A stretch of 64,000 nucleotides of DNA from Aquimonas sp. (lineage in GTDB: Bacteria; Pseudomonadota; Gammaproteobacteria; Xanthomonadales; Xanthomonadaceae), in contig JAKOMQ010000008.1 of assembly GCA_022241605.1 (NCBI GenBank), forward strand, positions 1-64,000, in the 5' to 3' direction. Each line of letters starts with the position of its first letter. Position 1 is the first letter of the stretch. A model generated the notes under the pieces. That model saw only the letters and a list, made by a program, of their open reading frames with translations, did not search any database and was not told the DNA's origin. This document shows positions 8,572-18,535 of the stretch, piece by piece. The position numbers and the translations under genes are program-made.

Positions 8572-8723
8572 GCGCTATCTCTCTGATTTCATAGGTCTAT
8601 GCCGGACTGGACTGGAATTGGCCTTGTGCCGTCCCGGCGCGCCCAGCATCATACGCGGCCTCGGCTGCGGCGCTGCAGCAATTGATGCCGATCACGCTTT
8701 CGTCCCTCTACAGGAGCCTCCCC

Positions 8724-11096
8724 TTGAACGCGCACGTGCTGTGGCTGCATGAGCTTCGCCTGTCCGATCTCGCCCAGGTGGGCGGCAAGAACGCCTCGCT
8801 CGGAGAAATGATTGGCCACCTGAGCGGCCTCGGCGTGTCGGTGCCCGGCGGCTTCGCCACTACGGCGTCGGCCTTCCAGGAGTTCATCGAGGAAAACCAG
8901 CTGGCCGAACGTATTCAGGCAAAGCTGGCCTCGTTCGACGTGGAGGACGTCGACACGCTGGCGGCAGCCGGCAGGGAAATCCGTGGCTGGGTGATGGATG
9001 CGCCGCTGCCCAAGCTTCTGGACGAGTCCGTGCGTGCCGCCTACGGCCGGTTGTGCGATGAGGCGGGCGCTGCCGAGGTGCCCGTGGCCGTGCGCTCGTC
9101 AGCCACCGCTGAAGACCTGCCCGACGCCAGCTTCGCGGGCCAGCAGGAGACCTATCTGAATGTGGTCGGCGTTGATGCAGTGGTGAGCCGGGTGAAGGAG
9201 GTGTTCGCCAGCCTCTACAACGACCGCGCCATTGCTTACCGCGTGCATCACGGCTTCAAGCACGAGGACGTGTTCCTGTCCGCAGGCGTGCAGCTGATGG
9301 TGCGCTCGGATATCGGCGCCTCCGGCGTGCTGTTCACGCTCGACACCGAAAGCGGCTTCCGCGATGCGGTGTTCATCACGTCCAGCTATGGCCTGGGCGA
9401 GATGGTCGTGCAGGGTGCGGTGAACCCGGACGAGTTCTATGTCTACAAGCCCACCCTGCGCGCCGGCAAGCCGGCCGTGCTGCGGCGCCAGATCGGCGCC
9501 AAGCAGCAGCGCATGGTGTATTCGGACCAGCCGGGCGAGCGCGTGCGCATCGAGGCCACACCAGATGCCCTGCGTCGCAGTTTCTCGATTACCGACGCCG
9601 ACGTCGAAGAGCTCTCGCGCCAGGCGCTGACCATCGAGCAGCACTACGGTCGCCCGATGGACATCGAGTGGGCCAAGGACGGCAACACCGGCAAGCTCTA
9701 CATTGTGCAGGCCCGGCCCGAGACGGTGAAGTCGCGTACCCGCGCCACCCAGATCGAGCGCTTCCACCTGTCTGGACGCTCAACCGTCCTTGCCGAGGGG
9801 CGTTCCATCGGCCACAAGATCGGGTCTGGCGTGGCCAAGGTGATCCGCTCGCTGAAGGACATGAACCGGGTCGAGCCCGGCGACGTGCTGGTCGCCGACA
9901 TGACCGACCCCGACTGGGAGCCGGTGATGAAGCGCGCCTCCGCCATCGTCACCAACCGCGGTGGACGCACCTGTCATGCCGCGATCATCGCGCGTGAGCT
10001 GGGTGTACCGGCGGTGGTCGGCTGCGGCGACGCGCTGGATCGCATCCCCGATGGCGCCTCCGTCACCGTGAGCTGTGCAGAGGGTGATACCGGCCTAATC
10101 TACGAAGGCGAACTGGCCTTCGAGCGCATCGTCACCGATCTGGAAAACATGCCCCCTGCCCCGCTCAAGATCATGATGAACGTGGGCAACCCCGAGCGCG
10201 CCTTCGACTTTGCCCAGCTGCCGCATCAGGGCATTGGCCTCGCGCGGCTTGAGTTTGTGATCGCGCGGCAGATCGGCGTGCATCCGAAGGCGCTGCTGGA
10301 GTACTCGAAGCAGCCGGCCGACATCAAGGCCAAGATCGACGAGCTCTCGGCCGGCTACGCCGACCCGGTGAGCTTCTACGTCGAGCGTCTGGCCGAAGGC
10401 ATCGCCACCTTGACAGCCGCCTTCGCGCCGCACCCGGTCATCGTGCGCCTGTCGGACTTCAAGTCGAACGAGTATGCCAACCTGATCGGCGGCACCCAAT
10501 ACGAGCCGCACGAAGAGAACCCGATGATCGGCTTCCGCGGCGCCAGCCGCTATGTCGATCCGAGCTTCCGCGACTGCTTCGCGCTGGAGTGTCGGGCCAT
10601 GAAGAAGGTCCGCGACGAGATGGGCCTGACCAATGCCTGGGTCATGATCCCCTTCGTGCGCACCCTGGACGAGGGCCGCCGCGTGATCGATGTGCTGGCG
10701 GAGAACGGCCTCAAGCGCGGCGAAAACGGGCTCAAGATCATCATGATGTGCGAGCTGCCCTCGAACGCGCTGCTGGCCGAAGAGTTCCTCGAACTGTTCG
10801 ACGGCTTCTCGATCGGCTCGAACGACCTCACCCAGCTTACGCTTGGGCTGGACCGCGACTCCGGCGTGGTGGCGCATCTGTTCGATGAGCGCGATCCGGC
10901 GGTGAAGAAGCTGCTGTCGATGGCCATCAGGACCGCGCGCGCCAAGGGCAAGTACATCGGCATCTGCGGGCAGGGTCCCTCGGATCATCCGGACCTTGCG
11001 GAGTGGCTGCTGGATCAGGGCATCGAGTCGGTGTCGCTGAATCCCGACACCGTGGTCGATACCTGGCTGCGGTTGGCGAAGCATAAGGGCGCCTGA
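8724..11096 (+). CDS. ppsA: Phosphoenolpyruvate synthase
   Basis: 790 residues, close to E. coli PpsA (792). It converts pyruvate and ATP to PEP, AMP and phosphate for gluconeogenesis. The nucleotide-binding N-terminal domain starts [18 protein letters not shown]. The swivelling phosphohistidine domain contains [17 protein letters not shown] with the catalytic His at about residue 418 and the regulatory Thr just before it. The C-terminal PEP/pyruvate barrel has [11 protein letters not shown] and [18 protein letters not shown]. The start is taken as TTG at 8724: AGGAG stands seven bases upstream and the resulting length and N-terminus ([15 protein letters not shown]) fit the family, while the ATG at 8685 does not. 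Regulated post-translationally by the divergent ppsR product. Confidence 0.95.
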   Translation: MNAHVLWLHELRLSDLAQVGGKNASLGEMIGHLSGLGVSVPGGFATTASAFQEFIEENQLAERIQAKLASFDVEDVDTLAAAGREIRGWVMDAPLPKLLDESVRAAYGRLCDEAGAAEVPVAVRSSATAEDLPDASFAGQQETYLNVVGVDAVVSRVKEVFASLYNDRAIAYRVHHGFKHEDVFLSAGVQLMVRSDIGASGVLFTLDTESGFRDAVFITSSYGLGEMVVQGAVNPDEFYVYKPTLRAGKPAVLRRQIGAKQQRMVYSDQPGERVRIEATPDALRRSFSITDADVEELSRQALTIEQHYGRPMDIEWAKDGNTGKLYIVQARPETVKSRTRATQIERFHLSGRSTVLAEGRSIGHKIGSGVAKVIRSLKDMNRVEPGDVLVADMTDPDWEPVMKRASAIVTNRGGRTCHAAIIARELGVPAVVGCGDALDRIPDGASVTVSCAEGDTGLIYEGELAFERIVTDLENMPPAPLKIMMNVGNPERAFDFAQLPHQGIGLARLEFVIARQIGVHPKALLEYSKQPADIKAKIDELSAGYADPVSFYVERLAEGIATLTAAFAPHPVIVRLSDFKSNEYANLIGGTQYEPHEENPMIGFRGASRYVDPSFRDCFALECRAMKKVRDEMGLTNAWVMIPFVRTLDEGRRVIDVLAENGLKRGENGLKIIMMCELPSNALLAEEFLELFDGFSIGSNDLTQLTLGLDRDSGVVAHLFDERDPAVKKLLSMAIRTARAKGKYIGICGQGPSDHPDLAEWLLDQGIESVSLNPDTVVDTWLRLAKHKGA

Positions 11097-11106
11097 TGGC
11101 GCCCTC

Positions 11107-11330
11107 GGGATTTGGGATTCGGGATTCGGGATTCGAAAGAGCGGGCTGCGGCGCGCCTGACTGGTATGGGGGCCGCGACAGGGCGGCTCGTAAAAGCCGA
11201 GGGCCCGCATCAGCGGGCCCTCGGAGCTGAGTCGGATCAGAGCGAACCGGATGGGACGAAGCGAACCACTGCTTCGAATCCCGAATCCCGAATCTCCAAT
11301 CCCGGCTCTTACCAATCCCGGATCTCAAGC
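11107..11330. repeat. GGGATTCG-type inverted intergenic repeat
   Basis: Tandem GGGATT(C/T)G units at about 11107-11135 and their reverse complement (AATCCCGAATCCCGAATC and variants) at about 11276-11330 bracket the ppsA-downstream spacer. Such GGGATTCGGGATTCG arrays are familiar intergenic repeats in Xanthomonadales. The arms could fold over the terminator hairpin between them. Confidence 0.6.
11191..11224 (-). terminator. Terminator of the metallo-hydrolase gene
   Basis: A 12-bp perfect stem (11197-11208 with 11213-11224, loop ATCA). On the reverse strand it is followed by TTTTA, so it serves the gene ending at 11325; it could also limit read-through from ppsA. Confidence 0.7.
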
Positions 11331-12095
11331 CACCCTGTAATTCGCTGGCCCCAGCAGATCGATCCCGCACTCCAGCTGCTCGAGCCAAGACAGGAAGCCG
11401 TCAATCGCGGCGCCCTTCATCGGCAGGCCGTGCTGGGGCACGATCATCGCCGGATCGAGTTTGCGCACCATGCCGGCCCACAGCCGGCAGACGCGGTTGC
11501 CGGCCATGTAGCGGCGGTGGAAGCCTTCCATCCTGCCGACCATCTGGCTGAAGTCTTCGTAGGCCGCGTAGGGCGTGCCCGCGGACACCATCGAGGAGCC
11601 GACGTCGCCCGAGAACAGGATGCGACTGACGGGATCCCAGAAGCTCAGGTTGCCGACCGAGTGCAGGAAGTGCGCTGGCAGGGCGCGGATGTGGCTGCCG
11701 CCCATGGGGATCTCCATGCCCTCGTCCGGCACCAGCAGGTAGCGGTCGCCGCCTGCGCCCTTCTGGTAGTGCGGCACGCTGTGTGGAATGAAGCGCCCCC
11801 ACAGCTTGGAGCAGACGATGGTGCAGTCGCTGTACATCAGCCAGCGATCCACCGAGCCGATGATGTCCGGGTCCTGGTGGCTGGCAAGGATGTAGGTGAG
11901 ATCGCGGGTCTGCACGTAGCGCGACACCGCCATGTTGAGCGGGGTGTAGAGCAAGGCCCCGCCCGGATCGATCAGGGCCGAATGGCTGCCGTGCACCACC
12001 AGGAACTGGTTGGCCTGTACGCCGTCGTCGCCGCGCACCAGGTCCGGGAAGACGATGCACTTGTGCTCGCCTGAGTTGAAGAGTTCGACGGCCAT
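11325..12095 (-). CDS. MBL-fold metallo-hydrolase, ODP/flavodiiron-like
   Basis: 256 residues spanning a complete metallo-beta-lactamase fold of the kind found in flavodiiron proteins and oxygen-binding di-iron (ODP) proteins, without the flavodoxin part. Metal ligands expected from that family are visible: HQDPD (about residues 73-77), PAHFLHS (about 140), SGDVGSS (about 165) and VPQHGLP (about 226). The histidine that normally follows the Asp in HxExDH is Ile here (HQDPDII), a substitution that could alter one metal site. Family members sense or reduce oxygen or nitric oxide, but others are simple hydrolases. It is a single gene with a terminator downstream and an FNR/ANR-like site about 60 bases upstream. 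Confidence 0.75.
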   Translation of the reverse strand: MAVELFNSGEHKCIVFPDLVRGDDGVQANQFLVVHGSHSALIDPGGALLYTPLNMAVSRYVQTRDLTYILASHQDPDIIGSVDRWLMYSDCTIVCSKLWGRFIPHSVPHYQKGAGGDRYLLVPDEGMEIPMGGSHIRALPAHFLHSVGNLSFWDPVSRILFSGDVGSSMVSAGTPYAAYEDFSQMVGRMEGFHRRYMAGNRVCRLWAGMVRKLDPAMIVPQHGLPMKGAAIDGFLSWLEQLECGIDLLGPANYRVA

Positions 12096-12150
12096 AGGTG
12101 GCTCCGCTGCGGATCAGGCGCGGAGTCTAGGCAAGCGCGTGCGGCGGAAC

Positions 12151-12164
12151 TTGATCAAGCGCAA
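12151..12164. promoter_or_regulatory. Possible FNR/ANR-type site
   Basis: TTGATCAAGCGCAA matches TTGAT-N4-ATCAA at 8 of 10 positions and lies 56 bases upstream of the ODP-type metallo-hydrolase start. FNR/ANR proteins activate genes under low oxygen, which would suit an oxygen-binding di-iron protein. No promoter hexamers with good spacing were identified, so this is a prediction only. Confidence 0.35.
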
Positions 12165-12249
12165 TCGGTGCAGCTGGGCGTGCGAGAAAGCGGATGGCGG
12201 TCACGCTGCAGCGTATGGCGCATAGCGCACAGCGCATGGCGCGATCTCA

Positions 12250-12425
12250 GAACGCGTGAGAACCCAGACGCCATCGCGAGGGGGTCGCTGGGCGTTCGTG
12301 GCTGGGCGCGCTACGCGAATTCCAGGGAGTTTGGCGGGCCAAATGACCACAGTATTCGCGTAGCGCACCGCCGCCACGGGCGTCCAGCGGCGGCCTCAGC
12401 AGGCAGATGGTTTTGTCACAGCCTC
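12250..12425. repeat. Dispersed intergenic repeat, copy A
   Basis: About 175 bases similar to 57258-57450. Shared blocks include CCAGACGCC.TCGCGAGG, CGCTGGGCGTT, CCAAATGACC, ATTCGCG.AGCGC and GCGTCCAGCGGCGGCC, in the same order and orientation. Copy A also holds a 13-bp perfect inverted repeat, GCGCTACGCGAAT (12308-12320) with its complement at 12354-12366. The reverse strand is open with a protein-like string (PPLDARGGGALREYCGHL) in both copies, but there is no conserved start. It fills the gap between alr and the metallo-hydrolase. Confidence 0.65.
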
Positions 12426-13502
12426 TCAATCCTCGATGAAGCGCACCCGCCGGGTGATCCCACAGGCGAGCTCATAGCTGAGCGTGCCGGCGGCTTCCGC
12501 CACACGCTCCACCGCCAGCCCGCGCCCCCAGGCGATCACCGGCGTACCGACGTCCGCCTCGGGCAGGCCATCGAGATCAACCGCCATCAGGTCCATCGAC
12601 ACTCGGCCCAGGCTCCGGGTGATGACGTCGCCCACCAGCACCGGCGTGCCGCTGCCCGCGTGGCGCGGGTAGCCGTCGCCGTAACCGATCGCAGCGATGC
12701 CGATCCGCATCGGGCGCTCTGCAACAAAGGTGCCGCCGTACCCGACCGCGGCGCCGGCCTCGATCCGCTTCACCGAAATCAGCCGGGTCGACAGCGTCAT
12801 GGCCGGTTCCAGGCCCAGATCCGGCCCGCTCCTGCCCTCCACGGCTGAGAGCCCGTAGAGCGCGCCCCCTGGGCGCACCCAGTGGCGGTGCGCCTGCGGC
12901 CAGCCGAGCACGCCCGCCGAGTTGGAAAGCGAGTGCTCGCCCGCCAGGCCCGCGGTGGCGGCGTCGAAGCGGCGGATCTGCTCGGGCGTGGCCGGGCTGT
13001 CGAACTCGTCGGAGCGGGCGAAGTGGCTCATCAGCACGATGTCAGGATCGACCGTGGGCAGCGCGCGCAGGCGGGCATGCACCTCGCCCGCGTCTTCGGC
13101 CGCAAAACCCAGCCGGTGCATGCCGGTGTCGAGCTTCAGCCAGACCCGCAGCGGGCTCTGGCCGCTGTCCGCGGCCAGCAGCTCCAGCTGGCTGGGGTGG
13201 TGGATCACGGCGTCCACCTGCAGGCGGCGCAGCAGGCCGATGTCGTCGGGCTCGTCCGGGCCCGACAGCAGCACGATCCGCTGCGAGAGCCCCGCCGCGC
13301 GCAGGCGCTCGGCATCGGCGAGCGCCGCCACGCCGAAGGCATCGGCACCCTGCAGTGCGCGCGCCACCCGCTCCAATCCATGCCCGTAACCATCGGCCTT
13401 GACCACGGCCATGACCCGGCTGCCCGGTGCCTGCCGGCGGATCTGCTGAAGGTTATGGCGGAGCGCGTCGGTGTGAACGGTGGCCGAGGTTGCCCGGCTC
13501 AC
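12426..13502 (-). CDS. alr: Alanine racemase
   Basis: 358 residues, normal for Alr, which interconverts L- and D-alanine for peptidoglycan using PLP. The PLP lysine is in VVKADGYGHG (about residue 35). The second-domain signature around AVGYGGTF carries the catalytic Tyr, and AIGYGDGYPRH and RVSMDLMAVDL are also typical. The start is GTG at 13502, overlapping the dnaB stop as GTGA, so the two genes are translationally coupled. The dnaB-alr order is the same as in E. coli. Confidence 0.95.
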   Translation of the reverse strand: MSRATSATVHTDALRHNLQQIRRQAPGSRVMAVVKADGYGHGLERVARALQGADAFGVAALADAERLRAAGLSQRIVLLSGPDEPDDIGLLRRLQVDAVIHHPSQLELLAADSGQSPLRVWLKLDTGMHRLGFAAEDAGEVHARLRALPTVDPDIVLMSHFARSDEFDSPATPEQIRRFDAATAGLAGEHSLSNSAGVLGWPQAHRHWVRPGGALYGLSAVEGRSGPDLGLEPAMTLSTRLISVKRIEAGAAVGYGGTFVAERPMRIGIAAIGYGDGYPRHAGSGTPVLVGDVITRSLGRVSMDLMAVDLDGLPEADVGTPVIAWGRGLAVERVAEAAGTLSYELACGITRRVRFIED

Positions 13503-14911
13503 TCGAAGCTCCCCGCGTAGCCTCCGGATGCGAGGTTGTCGAAGCGCGTGTATTTGCCGTGGAAGGCCAGCTTGACCGTGCCGGTGGGGCCGTGGCGATG
13601 TTTGCCTATGATGATCTCGGCGACGCCCTTTTCGCCGGATTCCGGGTTGTAGTACTCGTCGCGGTAGATGAAAACGATCATGTCTGCGTCCTGCTCGATG
13701 GCGCCCGACTCACGCAGGTCAGCCATCACGGGGCGCTTGTCGGTGCGACTTTCCAGCGAGCGGTTCAACTGCGAGAGCGCGATCACGGGCACGTTCAGCT
13801 CCTTGGCGAGAGCTTTCAGGCTGCGCGAGATTTCTGAAATTTCGGTGGCGCGGTTCTCGCGATTGCCTGGCACCTGCATCAGCTGCAGGTAGTCGATCAC
13901 GATCAGGCCGAGGCCGTGCTCGCGCGCCAGTCGACGGCAGCGCGCACGCAGTTCAGTCGGCGACAGCGCCGGCGTGTCGTCGATGAAGATCTTGGCCTCG
14001 GACAGCATGGTGATCGCGTGCGTCACCCGGCTCCAGTCCTCGTCTTCGAGTTGGCCAGTGCGTAGCGACTGCTGGTTGACGCGGCCCAGCGAGGAGATCA
14101 GACGAAAGGCCAGCTGCGAGGCCGACATTTCCATCGAAAACACCGCCGCCGGCTTCTTGGTCTTGAGTGCGGCGTATTCGGCGACGTTGAGCGCGAATGA
14201 GGTCTTGCCCATGGCCGGACGGGCGGCGAGGATGATGAGGTCCGAGGGTTGCAGGCCGGCGGTGTGCTCGTCGAAGTCGATGAAGCCGCTGGGCAGGCCG
14301 GTTATCTTGCCCTGGTTCTGGTACCGCTCCTGCAGCAGGCGAAAGGCGTCCTTAACGGCCGCACGCATGCTCTGGAAACCCTGACGTCCGCGACTGCCGG
14401 CTTCGGCGATGCGGAACACCTGCTGCTCGGCGACTTCCAGCAGTTCCCGCGCGGGTCTGCCCTCGGGCTGATAGCCGTCGTTGGCGATATTGGTGCCGAT
14501 GTCGATCAACTGCCGCAGCACCGACTTCTCGCGCACGATTTCCGCGTAGGCCGCGATGTTGGCGGCGCTCGGCGTGGTGCTGGCAAGTTCAACGATGTAG
14601 GCGCCGCCGCCGATCAGCTCGCTCTCGCCCTGGCTGTCGAACCACTCGCCCAGGGTCACCGCATCGCAGGGCTGCCCTTTCTCGGCAAGCTGGCCAATCG
14701 CACGAAAGATCAGCTGGTGATCGCGTCGGTAGAAGTCTTCTTCGGTGAGTTTGTCTGCAACCTTGTCCCAAGCCTCGCCCGAGAGCATCAGGCCGCCAAG
14801 CACCGCCTGTTCGGCGTCCACCGAGTGCGGCGGCACCCGCAGGCCATCCATGCGTTCGTCATGCGAGGGAAAACTGCGATCAGGCTTGCGCCCGGGAAAA
14901 GCTGCGGCCAT
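13499..14911 (-). CDS. dnaB: Replicative DNA helicase DnaB
   Basis: 470 residues, typical of DnaB, the hexameric 5'-3' helicase at the replication fork. The N-terminal helical domain begins PPHSVDAEQAVLGGLML. After the linker, the RecA-like motor domain has Walker A ARPAMGKTSFALN (about residue 230) and Walker B GLIVIDYLQLM, with QLNRSLESRTDKRP and FIYRDEYYN further on. No intein is present. It lies 231 bases downstream of rplI on the same strand and overlaps alr. Confidence 0.97.
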   Translation of the reverse strand: MAAAFPGRKPDRSFPSHDERMDGLRVPPHSVDAEQAVLGGLMLSGEAWDKVADKLTEEDFYRRDHQLIFRAIGQLAEKGQPCDAVTLGEWFDSQGESELIGGGAYIVELASTTPSAANIAAYAEIVREKSVLRQLIDIGTNIANDGYQPEGRPARELLEVAEQQVFRIAEAGSRGRQGFQSMRAAVKDAFRLLQERYQNQGKITGLPSGFIDFDEHTAGLQPSDLIILAARPAMGKTSFALNVAEYAALKTKKPAAVFSMEMSASQLAFRLISSLGRVNQQSLRTGQLEDEDWSRVTHAITMLSEAKIFIDDTPALSPTELRARCRRLAREHGLGLIVIDYLQLMQVPGNRENRATEISEISRSLKALAKELNVPVIALSQLNRSLESRTDKRPVMADLRESGAIEQDADMIVFIYRDEYYNPESGEKGVAEIIIGKHRHGPTGTVKLAFHGKYTRFDNLASGGYAGSFE

Positions 14912-15090
14912 GGGCTTTGGGTGCTCTGCGGCGAGTGCGCTCGAAATGCGCAGCGCGCGGACCGAGGATCATACGGAAGCCCGGGTCGACGCCGTTGCGC
15001 ATAAGACTGTGGATAAGCTGGGCACATCTCAGGGACTGAGACAGGGCCTGGCTTTGGCTCGGTGCGCCGAGTGCGGACCGCCCCAACGAA

Positions 15091-15114
15091 GACGGGCGCC
15101 TCGCGGCGCCCGTC
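15091..15114 (-). terminator. Hairpin after rplI
   Basis: A 10-bp perfect GC-rich stem (15091-15100 with 15105-15114, loop TCGC) located 28 bases after the rplI stop. The T-tract on the reverse strand is weak (TTCGTT), so termination may be partial and allow some transcription into dnaB. Confidence 0.55.
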
Positions 15115-15142
15115 TCGAATCACGCGATGGCGTCGGGCCTTA

Positions 15143-15592
15143 TCAGGCTTCCGGCACCACGATGACCTTGATCGTCGCTTCGATGTCGGCGTGCAGGTGC
15201 ACGACCAGCTCGAACTCGCCAACGCGGCGGATCGGGCCTTCGCCCATCACCACTTCGCTCTTCTCCAGCGGCAGGCCGGCAGCGGTGAACGCCTCGGCGA
15301 TATCGCGGGGGCCAACCGAGCCGTACAGCTTGCCTTCGGTCGACGCATTGGCGGCGATGGTGACGCTGGCGCCTTCAAGGCGATCGCGACGACCTTCGGC
15401 ACCGGCCGCAAGCTCACGGGCGCGGGCTTCATACTCGGCGCGACGCGCCTCGAACTCAGCCACGTTGGCGAGGGTTGCCGGCACGGCCTTGCCCTGCGGG
15501 ACAAGGAAGTTGCGGCCGTAACCCGGCTTCACGCTGACCTGGTCGCCCAGGTTGCCGAGGTTGGTGACTTTCTGCAGCAGAACAAGCTTCAT
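15143..15592 (-). CDS. rplI: 50S ribosomal protein L9
   Basis: 149 residues, the usual length. The N-terminal 23S rRNA-binding domain starts [32 protein letters not shown], followed by the long connecting helix ([20 protein letters not shown]) and the C-terminal domain ([19 protein letters not shown]). AGGAG lies upstream of the ATG. It is the last gene of the rpsF-rpsR-rplI operon. Confidence 0.97.
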   Translation of the reverse strand: MKLVLLQKVTNLGNLGDQVSVKPGYGRNFLVPQGKAVPATLANVAEFEARRAEYEARARELAAGAEGRRDRLEGASVTIAANASTEGKLYGSVGPRDIAEAFTAAGLPLEKSEVVMGEGPIRRVGEFELVVHLHADIEATIKVIVVPEA

Positions 15593-15696
15593 TTCGTGCT
15601 CCTGATCGTTAGCGCCGGCCGAAGCTAGCGCAGCCCATGGGCTGTCCGATGGATGGGTGAGCGCTGCGTGCCGACACGGCTACGCATTCAGCTCAA

Positions 15697-15921
15697 TCAG
15701 TGGTTATCGCAGTACGGGATCAGGGCGAGGAAACGCGCGCGCTTGATCGCGGACGCCAGCTGGCGCTGGTACTTCGCCTTGGTGCCCGTGATGCGCGAGG
15801 GCACGATCTTGCCGGTCTCGGTGATGTACTGGCGGAGGGTGTTGAGATCCATGTAGTCGATCTCGGTGATGCCCTCGGCGGTGAATTTGCAGAACTTGCG
15901 ACGACGGAAGAACTTGGACAT
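15697..15921 (-). CDS. rpsR: 30S ribosomal protein S18
   Basis: 74 residues. The family core is plain: [39 protein letters not shown] and [21 protein letters not shown]18 pairs with S6 in the small-subunit platform. Only 17 bases separate it from the rpsF stop. No zinc-binding Cys set is present beyond the single KFCKF cysteine. Confidence 0.97.
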   Translation of the reverse strand: MSKFFRRRKFCKFTAEGITEIDYMDLNTLRQYITETGKIVPSRITGTKAKYQRQLASAIKRARFLALIPYCDNH

Positions 15922-15938
15922 TTCAGTAGGCTCCGGAC

Positions 15939-16343
15939 TTAGACGGCTTCTTCGCTGGAGCGCTCGGCGCCCACGGACTCACCCTCGGAATCGTCATCAC
16001 GACGACGACGCTCGGGCTTCTCGTCCTTGCTCTTCAGGATCAGCGAGGCCTCGGTGACGGGGCCATCGCGACCGATCACGATGTGGCGCAGCACGGCGTC
16101 GTTGAAGCGGAAGCCGGCGTTCAGTTCGTCGAGCACGCCCTGCGAGATCTCGACGTTCATCAGCACGTAGTGGGCCTTGACCAGGTTCTCGATCGGATAG
16201 GCCAGCTGGCGGCGGCCCCAGTCTTCGAGGCGGTGGATGGCGCCCTTGTCGTTTTCGATGAGCGTCTTGTAACGCTCGATCATCGCGGGGACCTGTTCAC
16301 TCTGATCCGGATGGACCATGAACACGATTTCGTAATGACGCAT
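15939..16343 (-). CDS. rpsF: 30S ribosomal protein S6
   Basis: 134 residues beginning [21 protein letters not shown]; the ATG at 16343 has AGGAG seven bases upstream, while the open frame above it is spurious. [15 protein letters not shown] and [11 protein letters not shown] are the conserved core strands. The acidic/basic C-terminal tail (about residues 100-134, [14 protein letters not shown]) is of the kind that RimK modifies by adding glutamates in other bacteria. It is first in the rpsF-rpsR-rplI operon; priB, found between these genes in E. coli, is absent. Confidence 0.97.
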   Translation of the reverse strand: MRHYEIVFMVHPDQSEQVPAMIERYKTLIENDKGAIHRLEDWGRRQLAYPIENLVKAHYVLMNVEISQGVLDELNAGFRFNDAVLRHIVIGRDGPVTEASLILKSKDEKPERRRRDDDSEGESVGAERSSEEAV

Positions 16344-16629
16344 GGATGACTCCTCGTGGATGACGCTCCGGCCGCTGCCGGCGCGAAAGCCTCCCGCCGG
16401 CGGCGGTGAGGCAAGGTTGCCCACGCAAGGCGCAGGCAAGCCGCGAAGAATAGCTGAGGCGTCCAGCCATCGCAAGCAAGCGGGCTGGGAGATCTCACCC
16501 GGCGACAGATACGATCAGAGCCGCGACGGAAGAGGTGATGGGCTTGACGGGCTGTCTTCCGGCGCTTTCGAGCTCGCCCGCGTGCAGTGACGGCGACGGC
16601 TGTAGCGCCGCGCGCCTGCGTTCCAGAAC

Positions 16630-16956
16630 CTATGCGGTTGTGAAACTCTCGCCGCAGCCGCAGGCAGCCGCAGCCTGTGGGTTGCGAAAGGCGAACTGCT
16701 GGTTCAGACCTTGACGGACAAAGTCGATTTCGGTGCCGTCGACCAGCGGCAGGCTGTTCGCGTCGATCACCACCTTGACGCCATCCTGCTCGACCACGGT
16801 GTCGTCCGCTGCAATCTGGCGGGCCACATCCACCGTGTAGCCCCAGCCAGAGCAACCAGTGCGCTTGACGCCAAACCGAAGCCCGAGGCTGCCGGGTTCA
16901 CGCCCCATGAACTGACGGACGCGCTCGACAGCGGCGGCGGTGAGGTGAATTGCCAT
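16630..16956 (-). CDS. A-type iron-sulfur carrier protein (HesB/IscA family)
   Basis: 108 residues from the ATG at 16956 (an upstream TTG gives a poor start). The three cluster-binding cysteines of the family are present: one in RTGCSGWGY (about residue 35) and two in the C-terminal CGCGESF. DGTEIDFVRQGLNQQFAFRNP is close to the IscA consensus. The GESF ending resembles IscA more than ErpA or SufA, but no isc or suf genes lie next to it to decide. It delivers Fe-S clusters to apo-proteins in the cytoplasm. It is divergent from asnS. Confidence 0.88.
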   Translation of the reverse strand: MAIHLTAAAVERVRQFMGREPGSLGLRFGVKRTGCSGWGYTVDVARQIAADDTVVEQDGVKVVIDANSLPLVDGTEIDFVRQGLNQQFAFRNPQAAAACGCGESFTTA

Positions 16957-17079
16957 GAGGTGATTCCTTATCAGTTGAAGCAAGTCAACGCTTGCCCATC
17001 GCCCGCAGGACCTTCGCTATGATTGCGGGCTGGCTGCAAGCTTGCAAACCCGATCTCAAGCGACATTCAAGAGGAAGTC

Positions 17080-18480
17080 ATGACGGTGCTCAGCGTGGTG
17101 GATGCCCTGAAGGGCGAGGAATTTGTCGGCCAAGAGGTCAGCGTACGCGGTTGGGTGCGCACGCGTCGCGACTCCAAGGCCGGGCTGAGCTTCGTCAATG
17201 TGTCTGACGGCAGCTGCTTTGACCCCATTCAAGTGGTGGCTCCGGCCGAGCTTTCCAACTACGAGAGCGAAGTCAAGCATTTGACTGCCGGCTGTGCGGT
17301 GATCGCGACCGGTGAGCTGGTGGCCTCCGCGGGCCAGGGCCAGCGCTTCGAGATCAAAGCCCGCCAGATGGAGGTGGTCGGTTGGGTGGAAGACCCCGAG
17401 ACTTACCCGATCCAGCCCAAGCCGCATTCGCTGGAGTTCTTGCGCGAGGTCGCCCACCTGCGGCCGCGCACCAATCTGTTCGGCGCGGTCACCCGCATTC
17501 GCCACTGCCTGGCGCAAGCGGTGCACCGATTCTTCCATGAGAACGGCTTCTACTGGATCAACACGCCGATCATCACGACCTCTGACGCCGAAGGCGCGGG
17601 TCAGATGTTCCGGGTGTCGACGCTTGATCTGGCCAACCTGCCCCGCACCGACAAGGGCGCGATCGACTTCGACCGCGACTTCTTTGGCAAGGAGGCCTTC
17701 CTGACGGTCTCGGGCCAGCTGAATGTCGAGGCCTATTGCCTGGCGCTCAGCAAGGTCTACACCTTCGGCCCCACCTTCCGCGCCGAGAACTCGAACACCA
17801 CCCGTCATCTGGCGGAGTTCTGGATGATCGAGCCGGAGATCGCCTTCGCCGACCTGAACGACAACGCGAACCTCGCCGAAGCCTTCCTGAAGTACCTGTT
17901 CAAAGCGGTGCTGAACGAGCGCGGTGACGATATGGCCTTCATCGCCGAGCGCGTCGAGAAGACCGCGATCGGCCGTCTGCAGTCCTTCATCGATGCTCCC
18001 TTCGAACGTATCGATTACAGCGAGGCCATCGAGCTGTTGCAGAAGTCCGGCCGCCGCTTCGACTTCCCCGTTGAGTGGGGCCTCGACCTGCAGACCGAAC
18101 ACGAGCGCTGGCTGACCGAGGAGCACGTAGGCCGTCCGGTGGTGGTAATGAACTACCCCGAGCACTTCAAGGCGTTCTACATGCGCCTGAATGACGACGG
18201 CAAGACCGTAGCCGCCATGGATGTGCTGGCTCCCGGCATCGGCGAGATCATTGGCGGCAGCCAGCGCGAGGAGCGTCTGGACGTGCTGGATCGGCGCATG
18301 GCGCAGTTCGGCCTCGATCCTGAGCACTACCAGTGGTATCGAGACTTCCGCCGCTATGGCACGGTGCCGCACGCCGGTTTCGGCCTCGGCTTCGAGCGTC
18401 TCGTCGTCTACACCTGCGGATTGAGCAACATCCGCGACGCTATCCCCTACCCTCGCGCGCCCGGCAGCGCGGAGTTCTGA
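17080..18480 (+). CDS. asnS: Asparagine--tRNA ligase
   Basis: 466 residues from the ATG at 17080, preceded by GAGGAAG; the open frame extends 19 codons further but without a site. The N-terminal OB-fold anticodon-binding domain contains [16 protein letters not shown]. The class II catalytic core has motif 2 ([22 protein letters not shown]) and motif 3 ([12 protein letters not shown]). [23 protein letters not shown] is typical of bacterial AsnRS rather than AspRS. The presence of AsnS indicates direct charging of tRNA-Asn. Confidence 0.96.
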   Translation: MTVLSVVDALKGEEFVGQEVSVRGWVRTRRDSKAGLSFVNVSDGSCFDPIQVVAPAELSNYESEVKHLTAGCAVIATGELVASAGQGQRFEIKARQMEVVGWVEDPETYPIQPKPHSLEFLREVAHLRPRTNLFGAVTRIRHCLAQAVHRFFHENGFYWINTPIITTSDAEGAGQMFRVSTLDLANLPRTDKGAIDFDRDFFGKEAFLTVSGQLNVEAYCLALSKVYTFGPTFRAENSNTTRHLAEFWMIEPEIAFADLNDNANLAEAFLKYLFKAVLNERGDDMAFIAERVEKTAIGRLQSFIDAPFERIDYSEAIELLQKSGRRFDFPVEWGLDLQTEHERWLTEEHVGRPVVVMNYPEHFKAFYMRLNDDGKTVAAMDVLAPGIGEIIGGSQREERLDVLDRRMAQFGLDPEHYQWYRDFRRYGTVPHAGFGLGFERLVVYTCGLSNIRDAIPYPRAPGSAEF

Positions 18481-18535
18481 AAACCCCGGCGCGGATACAG
18501 CCCCACCGCGCGAGCACCCTCGTGGAGAGATCGAC

